Shown here piece by piece: positions 10,228-22,310 of a stretch of DNA of 64,000 nucleotides (position 1 is the first letter of the stretch; each line of letters opens with the position of its first letter). Origin of the DNA: Sipunculus nudus (Eukaryota; Annelida; Sipuncula; Golfingiida; Sipunculidae); the NCBI GenBank assembly GCA_026874595.1, contig CM049314.1:52125812-52189811 (forward strand), given 5' to 3'. The notes under the pieces were generated by a model, which saw only the letters and a program-made list of their open reading frames with translations, made no database searches and was not told where the DNA came from. The translations under genes and the position numbers were made by a program.

Positions 10228-12065
10228 AGCTTAGCTGACTATAAGTCATCTGAGCTATAGGGATCATCTTTTGTCCGTCGTCCATCCAGCCGTCCAGCCG
10301 TCCGGGCTTCTGTCCGTTAACAGGGCACAAATCGTAACCGCTAGAACTGGAATCTTCTTACTTGACATCCTGGGAGGTCTATGGAAATTCTCCTTGTAAA
10401 CCTGAAATTAGGTCACTGTGACCTATATTCTTCGAGCTATGGGGTTCCGAAGTACCCCCCAGAATAATGGAAAATTTGATACAAAAGCTCAAGTATCTGA
10501 ACAACTAATGCATTGATCATCATGATTTTTTGCATGGATATTGATCATGGAGTGTTTCATCAGTTTCTGCAGACTGGTGGCGCCACCTGTATTTTTTCGA
10601 TTTTTACCAATATTTTCTATTTTCTATATTTTCTCTATTTTTGAGACCTCTTAAGATGCGGCCATCTGTTAACAGGGCACAAATCGTAATGACTACACCT
10701 AGAATCTTCTCTCTTGACATGCAGGGAGGCCCATAAAAAGTCTCTTTGGAAACCTGAAATTAGGTCTCTGTTACCCATAACCTTTGAGCTATGGGGCTCC
10801 GAAGTACCCCCCAGAATAATGGAAAATTTGATACAAAAGCTCAAGTATCTAAACAACTATTGCAGTGATCACCATGATTCTTTGCAAGGATAATGATCAT
10901 GGAATGTGTCATCAGTTTCTGCAGTATGGTGGCGCCACCTGTATTTTTTTATTTTTATGAATTTTTTTTCTCTATTTTTGAGACCTCATAAGATACGGTC
11001 ATCTGTTAACATGGCACAAATCGTAACAACTGGACCTAGAATCTTCTCTCTTGACATGCTGAGAGGCCCATGAAAAGTCTCCTTAAAAACTTGAAATTAG
11101 GTCTCTGTTACCCATAACCTCTGAGCTATGGGGCTCCGAAGTACCCCCCAGAATAATGGAAAATTTGATACAAAAGCTCAAGTATCTGAACAATTATTAT
11201 ATCGATCACCATGATTCTTTGCATGGATATTGATCATGAAATGTTTCATCAGTTTCTGCATTCTGGTGGCGCCACCTGTATTTTTTCAATTTTTAGCTCA
11301 GCTGACTGAAAGTAATCTGAGCTATAGGGATCACCTTTTGTCCGTCGTCCGTCCGGCCATCCAGTCGTCTGTCTGTTAACAGGGCACAATTCGTAACCGC
11401 TAGACCTGGAATCTTCTTACTTGACATCCTGGGAGGTCTATGGAAATTCTCCTTGTAAACCTGAAATTAGGTCACTGTGACCTATATTCTTCGAGCTATG
11501 GGGTTCTGAAGTACCCCCCAGAATAATGCAAAATTTAATACAAAAGCTCAAGTATCTGAACAACTAATGCATTAATCACCATGATTCTTTGCATGGATAT
11601 TGATCATGGAGTGTTTCATCAATTTCTGGAGATTGGTGGCGCCACCTATATTTTTTTTTTTTTTTAAGATTTTTTTTCTCTACTTTTGTGATCTTTAAAC
11701 ATTTGGTCATCTGTAAACAGGGCACAAATCATAATGACTGGACCTAGAATCTTCTGTCCTCACCTCCAGGGAAGCCCATAAAAGGTCTACATGGAAACCC
11801 GAAATAAGGTCCCTGTTACCCATATTCTGTGAGCTATGGGGCTCTGAATTACCCCCCAGAATAAAGATTTGGTCATATATTAACAGGGCACAAATCATAA
11901 TGACTGGACCTAGAATCTTATTTCTTGACATGCAGGGAGGCCTTTGGAAAGTCTCTTTGGAAATCTGAAATTAGGTCTCTCATTCAAATTTGACATTCAG
12001 ATGATAAAATTACTTTTGTCAATTTCTTCCTGGTAACCTGAGCGTCATGACCCCTGGGTCACTTG
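10228..12065 (+). repeat. Dispersed repeat R3, composite with two heads and internal tandem segments
   Basis: Head hairpin near 10228 (AGCTTAGCTGACTATAAGTC) and a second one at 11295, each followed by a GTCCGTCGTCC stretch and the phrase gttaacagggcacaaat. Internal segments of about 310-370 bp repeat at about 10310, 10670, 11000, 11375, 11710 and 11880, most holding a GGTGGCGCCACC palindrome near the end (10575, 10929, 11264, 11635). The tail GAGCGTCATGACCCCTGGGT + CACTTG ends at 12065. The 72-74 aa minus frames are repeat shadows. Probably one R3 copy nested in or fused to another. Confidence 0.75.
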
Positions 12066-12560
12066 TTTTATTTTGGCCTAACATGTTCCAGATTCTAATG
12101 ATTATGGAAATAACTTTCCATGACAACAACAGAGGCTTGACTCCGGGTGTAACTACAAATATCTTTTCAGATAAATGATCACTTCATCTCTGCTGCAAAG
12201 TCCATTAGTGAATTCACAAAACACAGGACTCAGCTCTACTTGTACAATGTTAAATCCTAGGTCTTCTGGGATGACAAGAAGATTTACCATGGCCCTACTC
12301 CCAGGCTTTGACACACAAAATCAGTTGCATACAGGGTGCCACAGGGTGCATATTTCACGACCATTTAAGTGCACCTACGGTGTCCTACGGTAAAGGCCAT
12401 GTCCTACAAAGTCCTCCCACGACCTTCAAGAACGAGGTGAACCATAAACAGAACAAGGCAAGTGAGACCTAGGCTTCAGGTCTGCTTGTCAGGTGACCAT
12501 ATTCAGAAAATACACATCAAGACTGGTGGAGGTAGTCCTCTGCCCATGGTGCTGGTTTCA
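12066..12560. other. Intronic sequence, no gene recognised
   Basis: Single-copy-looking sequence. The 72-aa frame at 12175-12393 shows no domain and no plausible splice borders in the phase needed between exons C and D. Confidence 0.4.
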
Positions 12561-13480
12561 TGCCTGTAGAATATTGAGTGTATGCCTGTAGAATGCTGAG
12601 TGTATGCCTGTAGAATATTGAGTGTATGCCTGTAGAATACTGAGTGTATGCCTGTAAAATGTGTATGCCTGTATAATGCTGAGTGTATGCCTGTAGAATG
12701 CTGAGTGTATGCCTGTAGAATGCTGAGTGTATGCCTATAGAATGCTGAGTGTATGCCTGTAGAATAATGAGTGTATGCCTGTAGAATACTGAGTGTATGC
12801 CTGTTGAATATTGAGTGTATGCCTGTAGAATACTGAGTGTATGCCTGTTGAATATTGAGTGTATGCTTGTAGAATACTGAGTGTATGCCTGTAGAATACT
12901 GAGTGTATGCCTGTAGAATGCTGAGTGTATGCCTGTATAATGCTGAGTGTATGCCTGTAAAATGCTGAGTGTATGCCTGTAAAATGTGTATGCCTGTATA
13001 ATGCTGAGTGTATGCCTGTAGAATAATGAGTGTATGCCTGTAGAATGCTGAGTGTATGCCTGTAGATTGCTGAGTGTATGCCTGTACAATGCTGAGTGTA
13101 TGCCTGTAGAATGCTGAGTGTATGCCTGTTGAATATTGAGTGTATGCCTGTAAAAATGCTGAGTGTATGCCTGTTTAATGCTGAGTGTATGCCTGTAATA
13201 ATGCTGAGTGTATGCCTGTTTAATGCTGAGTGTATGCCTGTTTAATGCTGAGTGTATGCCTGTAGAATACTGAGTGTATGCCTGTAGAATGCTGAGTGTA
13301 TGCCTGTAGAATGCTGAGTGTATGCCTGTAAAATGTTTACCTGTAGAATGCTGAGTGTATGCCTGTTGAATATTGAGTGTATGCCTGTAAAAATGCTGAG
13401 TGTATGCCTGTTTAATGCTGAGTGTATGCCTGTTTAATGCTGAGTGTATGCCTGTAGAATGCTGAGTGTATGCCTCTATA
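12561..13480 (+). repeat. 22-bp minisatellite, about 42 units
   Basis: Unit TGCCTGTAGAATGCTGAGTG + TA, with variants at the central 4-5 bases (GAATAC, TTTAAT, TAAAAA) and a few shortened units (e.g. near 12655, 12980 and 13330). The 190-aa minus frame at 12517-13089 is open only because the unit, read three times, makes a 22-residue repeat (YRHTLSILQAYTQ...). I do not consider it a gene. Confidence 0.95.
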
Positions 13481-13627
13481 TTTTTGGTAACACAAGCACA
13501 GCTGTCAAATGTTCAGCACACAGTGAATGTATTAGGCATTCTCAAGTGATCAAGGCACTGAAGAAATGTCTCTGGACACATGCAGACTGTTCTTCTATTG
13601 GCAGAGAACAGCTTTCAGCCTCAGTCT
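13481..13627. other. Short single-copy linker between two arrays
   Basis: About 145 bp separating the 22-bp and 34-bp arrays. No coding or splice signal that fits the gene. Its end (gaacagctttcagcctcagtc) grades into the first 34-bp unit. Confidence 0.5.
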
Positions 13628-16600
13628 GTGAAAGCCTTACTCCATGTACACAGTGAAATCAGTGAAAGCCTAACTCTCATGTACACAGTAAAATCAGTGA
13701 TAGCCTAACTCCATGTACACAGTGAAATCAGTGATAGCCTAACTCGTTGTACACAGTGAAATCAGTGATAGCCTAACTCCATGTACACAGTGAAATCAGT
13801 GATAGCCTAACTCCATGTACACAGTGAAATCGGTGAAAGCATTACTCCATGTACACAGTGAAATCATTGATAGCCTAACTCCATGTACACAGTGAAATCA
13901 GTGATAGCCTAACTCCATGTACACAGTGAAATCAGTGATAGCCTAACTCCATGTACACAGTGAAATCAGTGATAGCCTAACTCCATGTACACAGTGAAAT
14001 CGGTGAAAGCATTACTCCATGTACACAGTGAAATCAGTGATAACCTTACTCCATGTACACAGTGAAATCATTGATAGCCTAACTCCATGTACACAGTGAA
14101 ATCAGTGATAGCCTAACTCCATGTACACAGTGAAATCAGTGATAGCCTAACTCCATGTAAACATTGAAATCAGTGATAGCCTAACTCCATGTACACAGTG
14201 AAATCGGTGAAAGCATTACTCCATGTACACAGTGAAATCAGTGATAGCCTAACTCCATGTACACAGTGAAATCAGTGATAGCCTAAGTACATGTACACAG
14301 TGAAATCAGTGAAAGCCTAACTCCATGTACACAGTGAAATCGGTGAAAGCCTAACTCCATGTACACAGTGAAATCAGTGATAGCCTAACTCCATGTACAC
14401 AGTGAAATCAGTGATAGCCTAAGTACATGTACACATTGAAATCAGTGATAGCTTAACTCCATGTACACAGTGGAATCATTGATAGCCTAACTCCATGTAC
14501 ACAGTGAAATCAGTGATAGCCTAACTCCATGTACACATTGAAATCAGTGATAGCTTAACTCCATGTACACAGTGAAATCAGTGATAGCCTAACTCCATGT
14601 ACACATTGAAATCAGTGATAGCTTAACTCCATGTAAACAGTGAAATCGGTGAAAGCATTACTCCATGTACACAGTGAAATCAGTGATAGCCTAACTCCAT
14701 GTACACAGTGGAATCGGTGATAGCATTACTCCATGTACACAGTGAAATCAGTGATAGCCTAACTCCATGTACACAGTGAAATCGGTGATAGCATTACTCC
14801 ATGTACACAGTGAAATCATTGATAGCCTAACTCCATGTACACAGTGAAATCAGTGATAGCCTAACTCCATGTACACAGTGAAATCAGTGATAGCCTAACT
14901 CCATGTACACATTGAAATCAGTGATAGCCTAACTCCATGTACACAGTAAAATCAGTGAAAGCATTACTCCATGTACACAGTGAAATCGGTGATAGCCTAA
15001 CTCCATGTACACAGTGAAATCAGTGATAGCCTAAGTACATGTACACAGTGAAATCGGTGATAGCCTAACTCCATGTACACAGTGAAATCAGTGATAGCTT
15101 AACTCCATGTACACAGTGAAATCGGTGATAGCCTAACTCCATGTACACAGTGAAATCAGTGATAGCCTAACTCCATGTACACAGTGAAATCAGTGATAGC
15201 CTAACTCCATGTACACATTGAAATCAGTGATAGCCTAACTCCATGTACACAGTGAAATCGGTGAAAGCATTACTCCATGTACACAGTGAAATCAGTGATA
15301 GCTTAACTCCATGTACACAGTGAAATCGGTGATAGCCTAACTCCATGTACACAGTGAAATCAGTGATAGCCTAACTCCATGTACACAGTGAAATCAGTGA
15401 TAGCCTAACTCCATGTACACATTGAAATCAGTGATAGCTTAACTCCATGTACACAGTGAAATCGGTGAAAGCATTACTCCATGTACACAGTGAAATCAAA
15501 GATAGCCTAACTCCATGTACACAGTGAAATCAGTGATAGCCTAAGTACATGTACACAGTGAAATCAGTGATAGCCCAACTCCATGTACACAGTGAAATCG
15601 GTGAAAGCCTAACTCCATGTACACAGTGAAATCAGTGATAGCCTAACTCCATGTACACAGTGAAATCAGTGATAGCCTAAGTACATGTACACATTGAAAT
15701 CAGTGATAGCTTAACTCCATGTACACAGTGGAATCATTGATAGCCTAACTCCATGTACACAGTGAAATCAGTGATAGCCTAACTCCATGTACACATTGAA
15801 ATCAGTGATAGCTTAACTCCATGTACACAGTGAAATCGGTGATAGCCTAACTCCATGTACACAGTGAAATCAGTGATAGCCTAACTCCATGTACACAGAG
15901 AAAATCAGTGATAGCCTAACTCCATGTACACATTGAAATCAGTGATAGCTTAACTCCATGTACACAGTGAAATCGGTGAAAGCATTACTCCATGTACACA
16001 GTGAAATCAGTGATAGCCTAACTCCATGTACACAGTGGAATCGGTGATGGCATTACTCCATGTACACAGTGAAATCAGTGATAGCCTAACTCCATGTACA
16101 CAGTGAAATCGGTGATAGCATTACTCCATGTACACAGTGAAATCAGTGAAAGCATTACTCCATGTACACAGTGAAATCAGTGATAGCCTTACTTCATGTA
16201 CACAGTGAAATCAGTGATAGCTTAACTCCATGTACACATTGAAATCAGTGATAGCCTAACTCCATGTACACAGTAAAATCAGTGAAAGCATTACTCCATG
16301 TACACAGTGAAATCGGTGATAGCCTAACTCCATGTACACAGTGAAATCGGTGATAGCCTAACTCCATGTACACAGTGAAATCAGTGAAAGCATTACTCCA
16401 TGTACACAGTGAAATCGGTGATAGCCTAACTCCATGTACACAGTGAAATCGGTGATAGCCTAACTCCATGTACACAGTGAAATCAGTGATAGCCTAAGTA
16501 CATGTACACAGTGAAATCGGTGATAGCCAAACTCCATGTACACAGTGAAATCAGTGATAGCTTAACTCCATGTACACAGTGGAATCAGTGATAGCCTAAC

Positions 16601-17576
16601 TCCATGTACACAGTGAAATCAGTGATAGCCTAACTCCATGTACACATTGAATCAGTGATAGCCTAACTCCATGTACACAGTGAAATCAGTGATAGCCTAA
16701 CTCCATGTACACAGTGAAATCAGTGATAGCCTAACTCCATGTACACATTGAAATCAGTGATAGCCTAACTCCATGTACACAGTGAAATCGGTGAAAGCAT
16801 TACTCCATGTACACAGTGAAATCAGTGATAGCTTAACTCCATGTACACAGTGAAATCGGTGATAGCCTAACTCCATGTACACAGTGAAATCAGTGATAGC
16901 CTAACTCCATGTACACAGTGAAATCAGTGATAGCCTAACTCCATGTACACATTGAAATCAGTGATAGCTTAACTCCATGTACACAGTGAAATCGGTGACA
17001 GCATTACTCCATGTACACAGTGAAATCAGTGATAGCCTAACTCCATGTACACAGTGAAATCAGTGATAGCCTAACTCCATGTACACAGTGAAATCGGTGA
17101 AAGCATTACTCCATGTACACAGTGAAATCATTGATAGCCTAACTCCATGTACACAGTGAAATCATTGATAGCCTAACTCCATGTACACAGTGAAATCAGT
17201 GATAGCCTAACTCCATGTACACAGTGAAATCAGTGATAGCCTAACTCCATGTACACAGTGAAATCGGTGAAAGCATTACTCCATGTACACAGTGAAATCA
17301 GTGAAAGCATTACTCCATGTACACATTGAAATCAGTGATAGCTTAACTCCATGTACACAGTGAAATCGGTGAAAGCATTACTCCATGTACACAGTGGAAT
17401 CATTTATAGCCTAACTCCATGTACACAGTGAAATCAGTGATAGCCTAAGTACATGTACACAGTGAAATCAGTGATAGCCTAACTCCATGTACACATTGAA
17501 ATCAGTTATAGCTTAACTCCATGTACACAGTGAAATCAGTGATAGCCTAACAACATGTACACAGTAAAATCAGTGA
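13628..17576 (+). repeat. 34-bp satellite-like array, about 116 units, with higher-order structure
   Basis: Unit GATAGCCTAACTCCATGTAC + ACAGTGAAATCAGT. Variants (aagtacatgtac, acattgaaat, cggtgaaagcatt, tggaatcatt, gcttaac) mark individual units and recur in the same order: the block starting near 14283 recurs at 15541 (offset 1258 = 37 units), and the block at 15211 recurs at 16741 (offset 1530 = 45 units). The array therefore grew partly by duplicating blocks of many units. It lies in the intron between exons C and D. Small minus frames here are repeat translations. Confidence 0.97.
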
Positions 17577-18167
17577 CAGATTGGACAGATTTATTTTAAA
17601 TTATGCATGTACATAGATATGGGTTATGGGATGAAGTATATTAAAATTTGGGTTATCACCTTTCCTATGAGAGTGGCCTTGACCTTAAATATTTCCATAT
17701 TTGGTGAAATTCACTAAAAATCTAAAATATCTCAATAAGGGATGCATGGATTGGTCCAAAAATCAAATTGACCAAAAATCTTGGATAGCTTTGTCTTCTG
17801 CGTAAGACAGGCACCACCTTTTGTCCTTTTCTTGTTTTCACGCCTTTTCAGTACCATCATTGCCACTTGACAGTACCGTAAGCATTTTTAGTCAAAAACC
17901 AATGGACAGATGTCTTTCAAATTATGCATATATATAGATATTGGTTATGGAATGAGAGTGGCCTTGACCTTGAAAATTCCCATATTTGGTGAAAAATATT
18001 GATTCCTAAAGTCAAAAGATGAATCTCTGAAAATCAAAATTAAAGATGTCAGATGATAAGTTGTTGAAAGAGACTGGTGACCTTGGTTTTGAAGGTCACA
18101 CCTGTAGAAACCTTGGTGGCTTGCCAAGTGTCAGTATATATGCTTCTGAAAATGGAGGCCCATTTTT
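17577..18167 (+). repeat. Dispersed repeat R5 (two internal copies)
   Basis: Phrases such as 'cttatggacagattt', 'tatgcatgtacatagatatggg', 'gtggccttgaccttgaaaat' and 'tgccacttgacagtac' recur here and at 31080-31511, 36014-36660 and 38985-39950. The body repeats about every 300 bp. No coding capacity. Confidence 0.7.
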
Positions 18168-18442
18168 AGCTCAGCTGACTATTAGTCATCTGAGCTATTG
18201 TCGTGGTCCATTGTCCGTCTGTCCCTCTGTCCGTCCATAAGACTGGCACGTTTTGAAACCGTTAGACCTACAAAATCCAAAATTCTGCATACTGTTAGAA
18301 GTCCTCAAAGTCTCCAACAAAACCAAAAACTAGGTCACTGCGACTTTGTTCCTTTGAGAAATTAAGGAAAAACCTCAAATTTCCATTAAAAACCTATTAT
18401 CACACTTCAGTAAGCCTAATATCAAAACACTTTTCTGTTTTT
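18168..18442 (+). repeat. R1 repeat, 5' fragment
   Basis: Head hairpin AGCTCAGCTGACT / AGTCATCTGAGCT and the first 270 bp of R1. It is cut off in the same T-run (TTTTCTGTTTTT) at which another R1 copy begins, as also seen at 2574. Confidence 0.8.
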
Positions 18443-21400
18443 AGCTCAGTTGACTATAAGTGATCTGAGCTATAGTCATGGTCCATTATTCGTTGTCTGT
18501 CCGTCTGTCTGTCCGTCAATTAGACTGGCACGTTTTGAAACAGTTAGACCTACGAATCCAAAATTCAGCATACTGTTAGATGTCCCCAGGATCTCCTACC
18601 AAACCGAAAACTGGATCACTGTTACTTCGTTCCTTCGAAATATTAAGGAAAAACATCAAATTTCCAATAAAAACCTATTATCACACTTCAGGACTGCCTA
18701 ATATCAAAACCACTCGTCTATTTTTCTTCATATTTACCAGGAGTATTCCCCTATATATATACATGCCAGAAATTAAGACTGTTATTGTAATTTCCATTAG
18801 TTATGGGCTTGAACAAAGTGAACTTTGTAAAAAAATCATGAAAAATATTTTCTCACTTAACATAAAAACTTTTGAAGCTAGAGACTTTTTTTCCAAGTAT
18901 ATAACTTTGTTTAATTAAGATTCAATTGTATACCAAAAATTAGATCTGAATTTTGTAAATTTTGTAAGTTATAAGCATAAAAATAAAATCAGTACCTTTA
19001 ATTTTGCCCAACTTAGAACATGGCATGTTTTTTTCCGGTGAGTAGTGTTGATTTAATTTTCATAGCATGTAAACATAATTTGTTTAAATCTGAAATTTAA
19101 AAATAAAAACTTGAAAATTAGGCTAGTTATTGAATTTTTTCTTGAGGGTCTATTGTAGTCACTTGCTTTGTCCAGATGCAGGTAGGCCACTCCTGGTCAC
19201 TGGAAGTCAGCTATGCCAGTGTTCCTGATTTGTTACAGGTCCCCTGCTGTGATAGGTGTACAGTTAAGACAAACCCTCCCAACCAAGTGTTATACAGTAA
19301 TTGTATCCGCAAAAACAGAGTTTTGCGGATACTATGTTTTCAGCTGCACGCCGCCGCCGCGGCCGCGGCGTAGGTGTCCGGAGAACTCCTCCGTAACCGC
19401 TGGGCGGAATTTTACGAAACCCGGGATAATGTTTGGGTCACATGTGAACTGCTGCGCCCCGATTTTGTTTTGACCTCTGACCTTTCCTCTGCGCTCTGCG
19501 TCCGTTTGTGCGTCTGTTTCCACACATAAACCCACATATCTCGGGAACCGTTTGACCAATCAGGAAAATTTTTTTGCACAAATGTAGCCCTTGGAGAGCT
19601 TTATAACATACACAAGAAATGGTGGCGCCACCTGCAACCATGTTTGCACAGTGTCCATCTGTTCGTCTGCCTTCGGTTAAAATCACTCATATCTCTGCAG
19701 TGACTAGACTAATTCACCTGAAATTCGTCATGTGTAAACATCCTGGATAGCTTTTCTGATTTTATGACAGGTGGCGCCACCTACATTCACGTTTACGCTG
19801 CAGACATCCAAGCTCATATCTTGGGAACTGTTTGACCGATCAGGAAAATTTTTTTGCACAAATGTAGCCCTTGGAGAGCTTTATAACATACACAAAAAAT
19901 GGTGGCGCCACCTGCAACAATGTTTGCACAGTGTCCATCTGTTCATCTGCCTTGGGTTAAATTCACTCATATCTCTGCAGTGACTTGACTAATTCACCTG
20001 AAATTAGGCATGCGTATGCATCCTGGATAGCTTTTCTTATTTTATGACAGGTGGCGCCACCTACATTCACGTTTATGCTGCAGACATCCAAGCTCATATC
20101 TCAGAAACCGTTTGACCGATCAGGAAAATTTTTTTGCACAAATGTAGCCCTTGGAGAGCTTTATAACATACACAAAAAACGGTGGTGCCACCTGCAACCA
20201 TGTTTGCACAGTGTCCATCTGTTCATCTGCCTTGGGTTAAAATCACTCATATCTCTGTAGTGACTTGACTAAAATTTACCTGAAATTCGGCATGCGTATA
20301 CATCCTGGATAGCTTTCCTGATTTTATGACAGGTGGCGCCACCTACATTCACGTTTACGCTGCAGACATCCAAGCTCATATCTCAGGAACCGTTTGACCG
20401 TTTGGGCCAAAATTTTGCATGTGTATAGATCTCACATAGCTCTTTATCATACGCAAAACTGGTGGCGCCACCTGCAGCCATTTTTGCACAGCTCCTGTCT
20501 GTTTGTCTGCCATGGGATAAAATCACTTATATCTCGGCAGTGGTTTGACATATCTGCCTAAAATTTTGCAGGTTTATACATCCCCGACAGCTCTCTTGAT
20601 TTATGACAGGTGGCGCCACCTGCATTCTAGTTTATGCAGCAGACATCCAAGCTCATATCTTGGGAACAGTTTGACCGATTGGGCCAAAGTTTTGCATGTG
20701 TATAGTTCTCACATAGCTCTTTATCATATGCAAAACTGGTGGCGTCACCTGCAACCATTTTTGCTCAGCGTCCATCTGTTTGTCTGCCACGGGCTAAAAT
20801 CACTCATATACATGTAGTAGTTTGACTTATCTGCCTTAAATTTTGCATATGTATACAACTTGGACGGCTTTCTGGATTTTGTGGTAGGTGGCGCAACCTA
20901 CATACACAATTTGGCTGCAGACATCCATGCTAATATGCAACACTTCACTCTATTTCCCCTTGCCACTCAATCCATGCCTCACTTCACCCGTTCCACTTAT
21001 TTAGGCAGATACACGTAGTTGCTTGTCAACTACCCGTATTCTAGTTGTTTGCACTGTATCTCCTTAATTGTAATGCTGTTTCCACTCCAATATACAAAAC
21101 TTTCCTTGAAAAGTAATTCAAGGATTAATCCAGAAGATGCCAATGTTGTGTTAATATAGCATTGTTAAACAAATCAATTTTCTTCTAAATGATTTAAACA
21201 AATTAAAATATTATTAAACCAATCAGTTTATAGAATATGAAGCAAATTATGGATAAATAAAGGCACAATTTAAAATTGTGAAATCTGAATCAAGTATTAT
21301 TTATGGATATTTAGTGTTTTGCAAATTTAAAAGATATTTTTTGTGGTAAAAAATATATATACATTGTGTATGCATGATGTGGTGTTATCTGATTGAGATT

Positions 21401-22223
21401 TATGATGATGTAATTTAGAATTATGAATCAACATTTATATTCAGATATAAATTATATTGGAAATGTATAGAAATATAAACTTAAGATAAAAAAAAAAGTC
21501 ATAATAAAATGGGGATCTTATACAAACATTTGATCATTATTTTCCTGCCTCACAGAATTTGCCCTGCCCTTTAGCTATATGCAGAAGTGCGGTAAACCAC
21601 CCCCCCCCCCCCTCCTGCTGCCATTAATTCCTGTGCACCTGTGCACTGGAAATTAGATTTTATTTCAAATGAGTAAAACTTGTTTAGTTTAAAAATAATT
21701 GGATTAGAAAAAAATTAGATTTGATTGAAACATATTCTTTCCTCAGGAGAATGGAACATAAAGTGATCAGATCTGTCTGTCCATCATCTCTCCGTACTCA
21801 TTAAATATACTAATTATGAAATCTTGTAAATCCTTCCATATCCCCCCCCCCCTCCTATACCATTGATTCCTTTGCACCTTTGACATAAGATATATTTCAA
21901 CTGAATACATTTTATAAAAAAAATGTATAAATTTAATAATATATACATTATAAAAAAATAGATCCAATTGAACAAATGTGTAAAATACTGAACTGTCAAC
22001 AATTGATCAAGAGGCCAACCGATGATCATGGTAATAATATACATCTAATGTCCATAACTGCTCACATGCTTCAATTTTAACATTAGAAATGCATGGTTTG
22101 GTCACAAAATATTATTTGCAACAATTACCAACCATTCATGTTGACCATCCATGGCCTATATTATTTTAAATTTTACCTTCAAGGTCATCTTCAGCTGAGC
22201 ACAGTGACCCATGGTTCCCTTGT
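18443..22223 (+). repeat. R1 repeat (about 2.0 kb) interrupted by a Helitron
   Basis: Left part 18443-19305 and right part 21045-22223 align, in order, with the uninterrupted R1 copy at 40390-42266, including the gatgcagg...gtcactggaagtcagctatgcc segment (19175 and 41128) and the tail GCTGAGCACAGTGACCCATG + GTTCCC. The head has 13-bp hairpin arms around ATA. No transposase is encoded. Homopolymer C runs lie at 21600 and 21843. Confidence 0.85.
19306..21044 (+). mobile_element. Non-autonomous Helitron, 1739 bp, with precise ends
   Basis: Starts TCCGCAAAA, inside a terminal hairpin (GTATCCGCAAAA 19303-19314 pairs with TTTTGCGGATAC 19321-19332). It ends with a stem-loop (GTAGTTG...CAACTAC) and then CTAG (21041-21044), followed by host T. 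This is the canonical Helitron layout: 5' TC, 3' hairpin then CTRR, insertion between A and T without target duplication. The undisturbed target is at 41303/41304. The body is built of a 281-bp tandem repeat with GGTGGCGCCACC palindromes (19621, 19902 and others). A GC-rich block at 19348-19370 follows the 5' end. No Rep/helicase ORF, so it depends on a helper. Confidence 0.9.
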
Positions 22224-22232
22224 TGAAGAGAT

Positions 22233-22253
22233 TGGGGGGGGGGGGGGGGGGGG
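22233..22253. repeat. Homopolymer G run
   Basis: About 20 consecutive G just after the R1 tail. Similar G or C runs lie at 21600, 21843, 35290 and 41257; their lengths are likely unstable and poorly sequenced. Confidence 0.9.
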
Positions 22254-22310
22254 AGTTAATTGTCTAGGGATACTGTGGCATCTGCAGTGCCAAGAAATGT
22301 CAAGTTGTAA

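Noticed and set aside
12517-13089. 190-aa minus-strand ORF
   Set aside because: It is a 22-bp repeat read in three frames as a 22-residue period. No start context, domain or splice support.
13628-17576. CRISPR-like appearance of short regular repeats
   Set aside because: The units are contiguous with no unique spacers, and the context is eukaryotic intron. Same for all other arrays.
19338-19380. GC-rich block as a CpG-island promoter
   Set aside because: It is part of the Helitron 5' region and recurs at 29540 and 56400, so it is not a host promoter.
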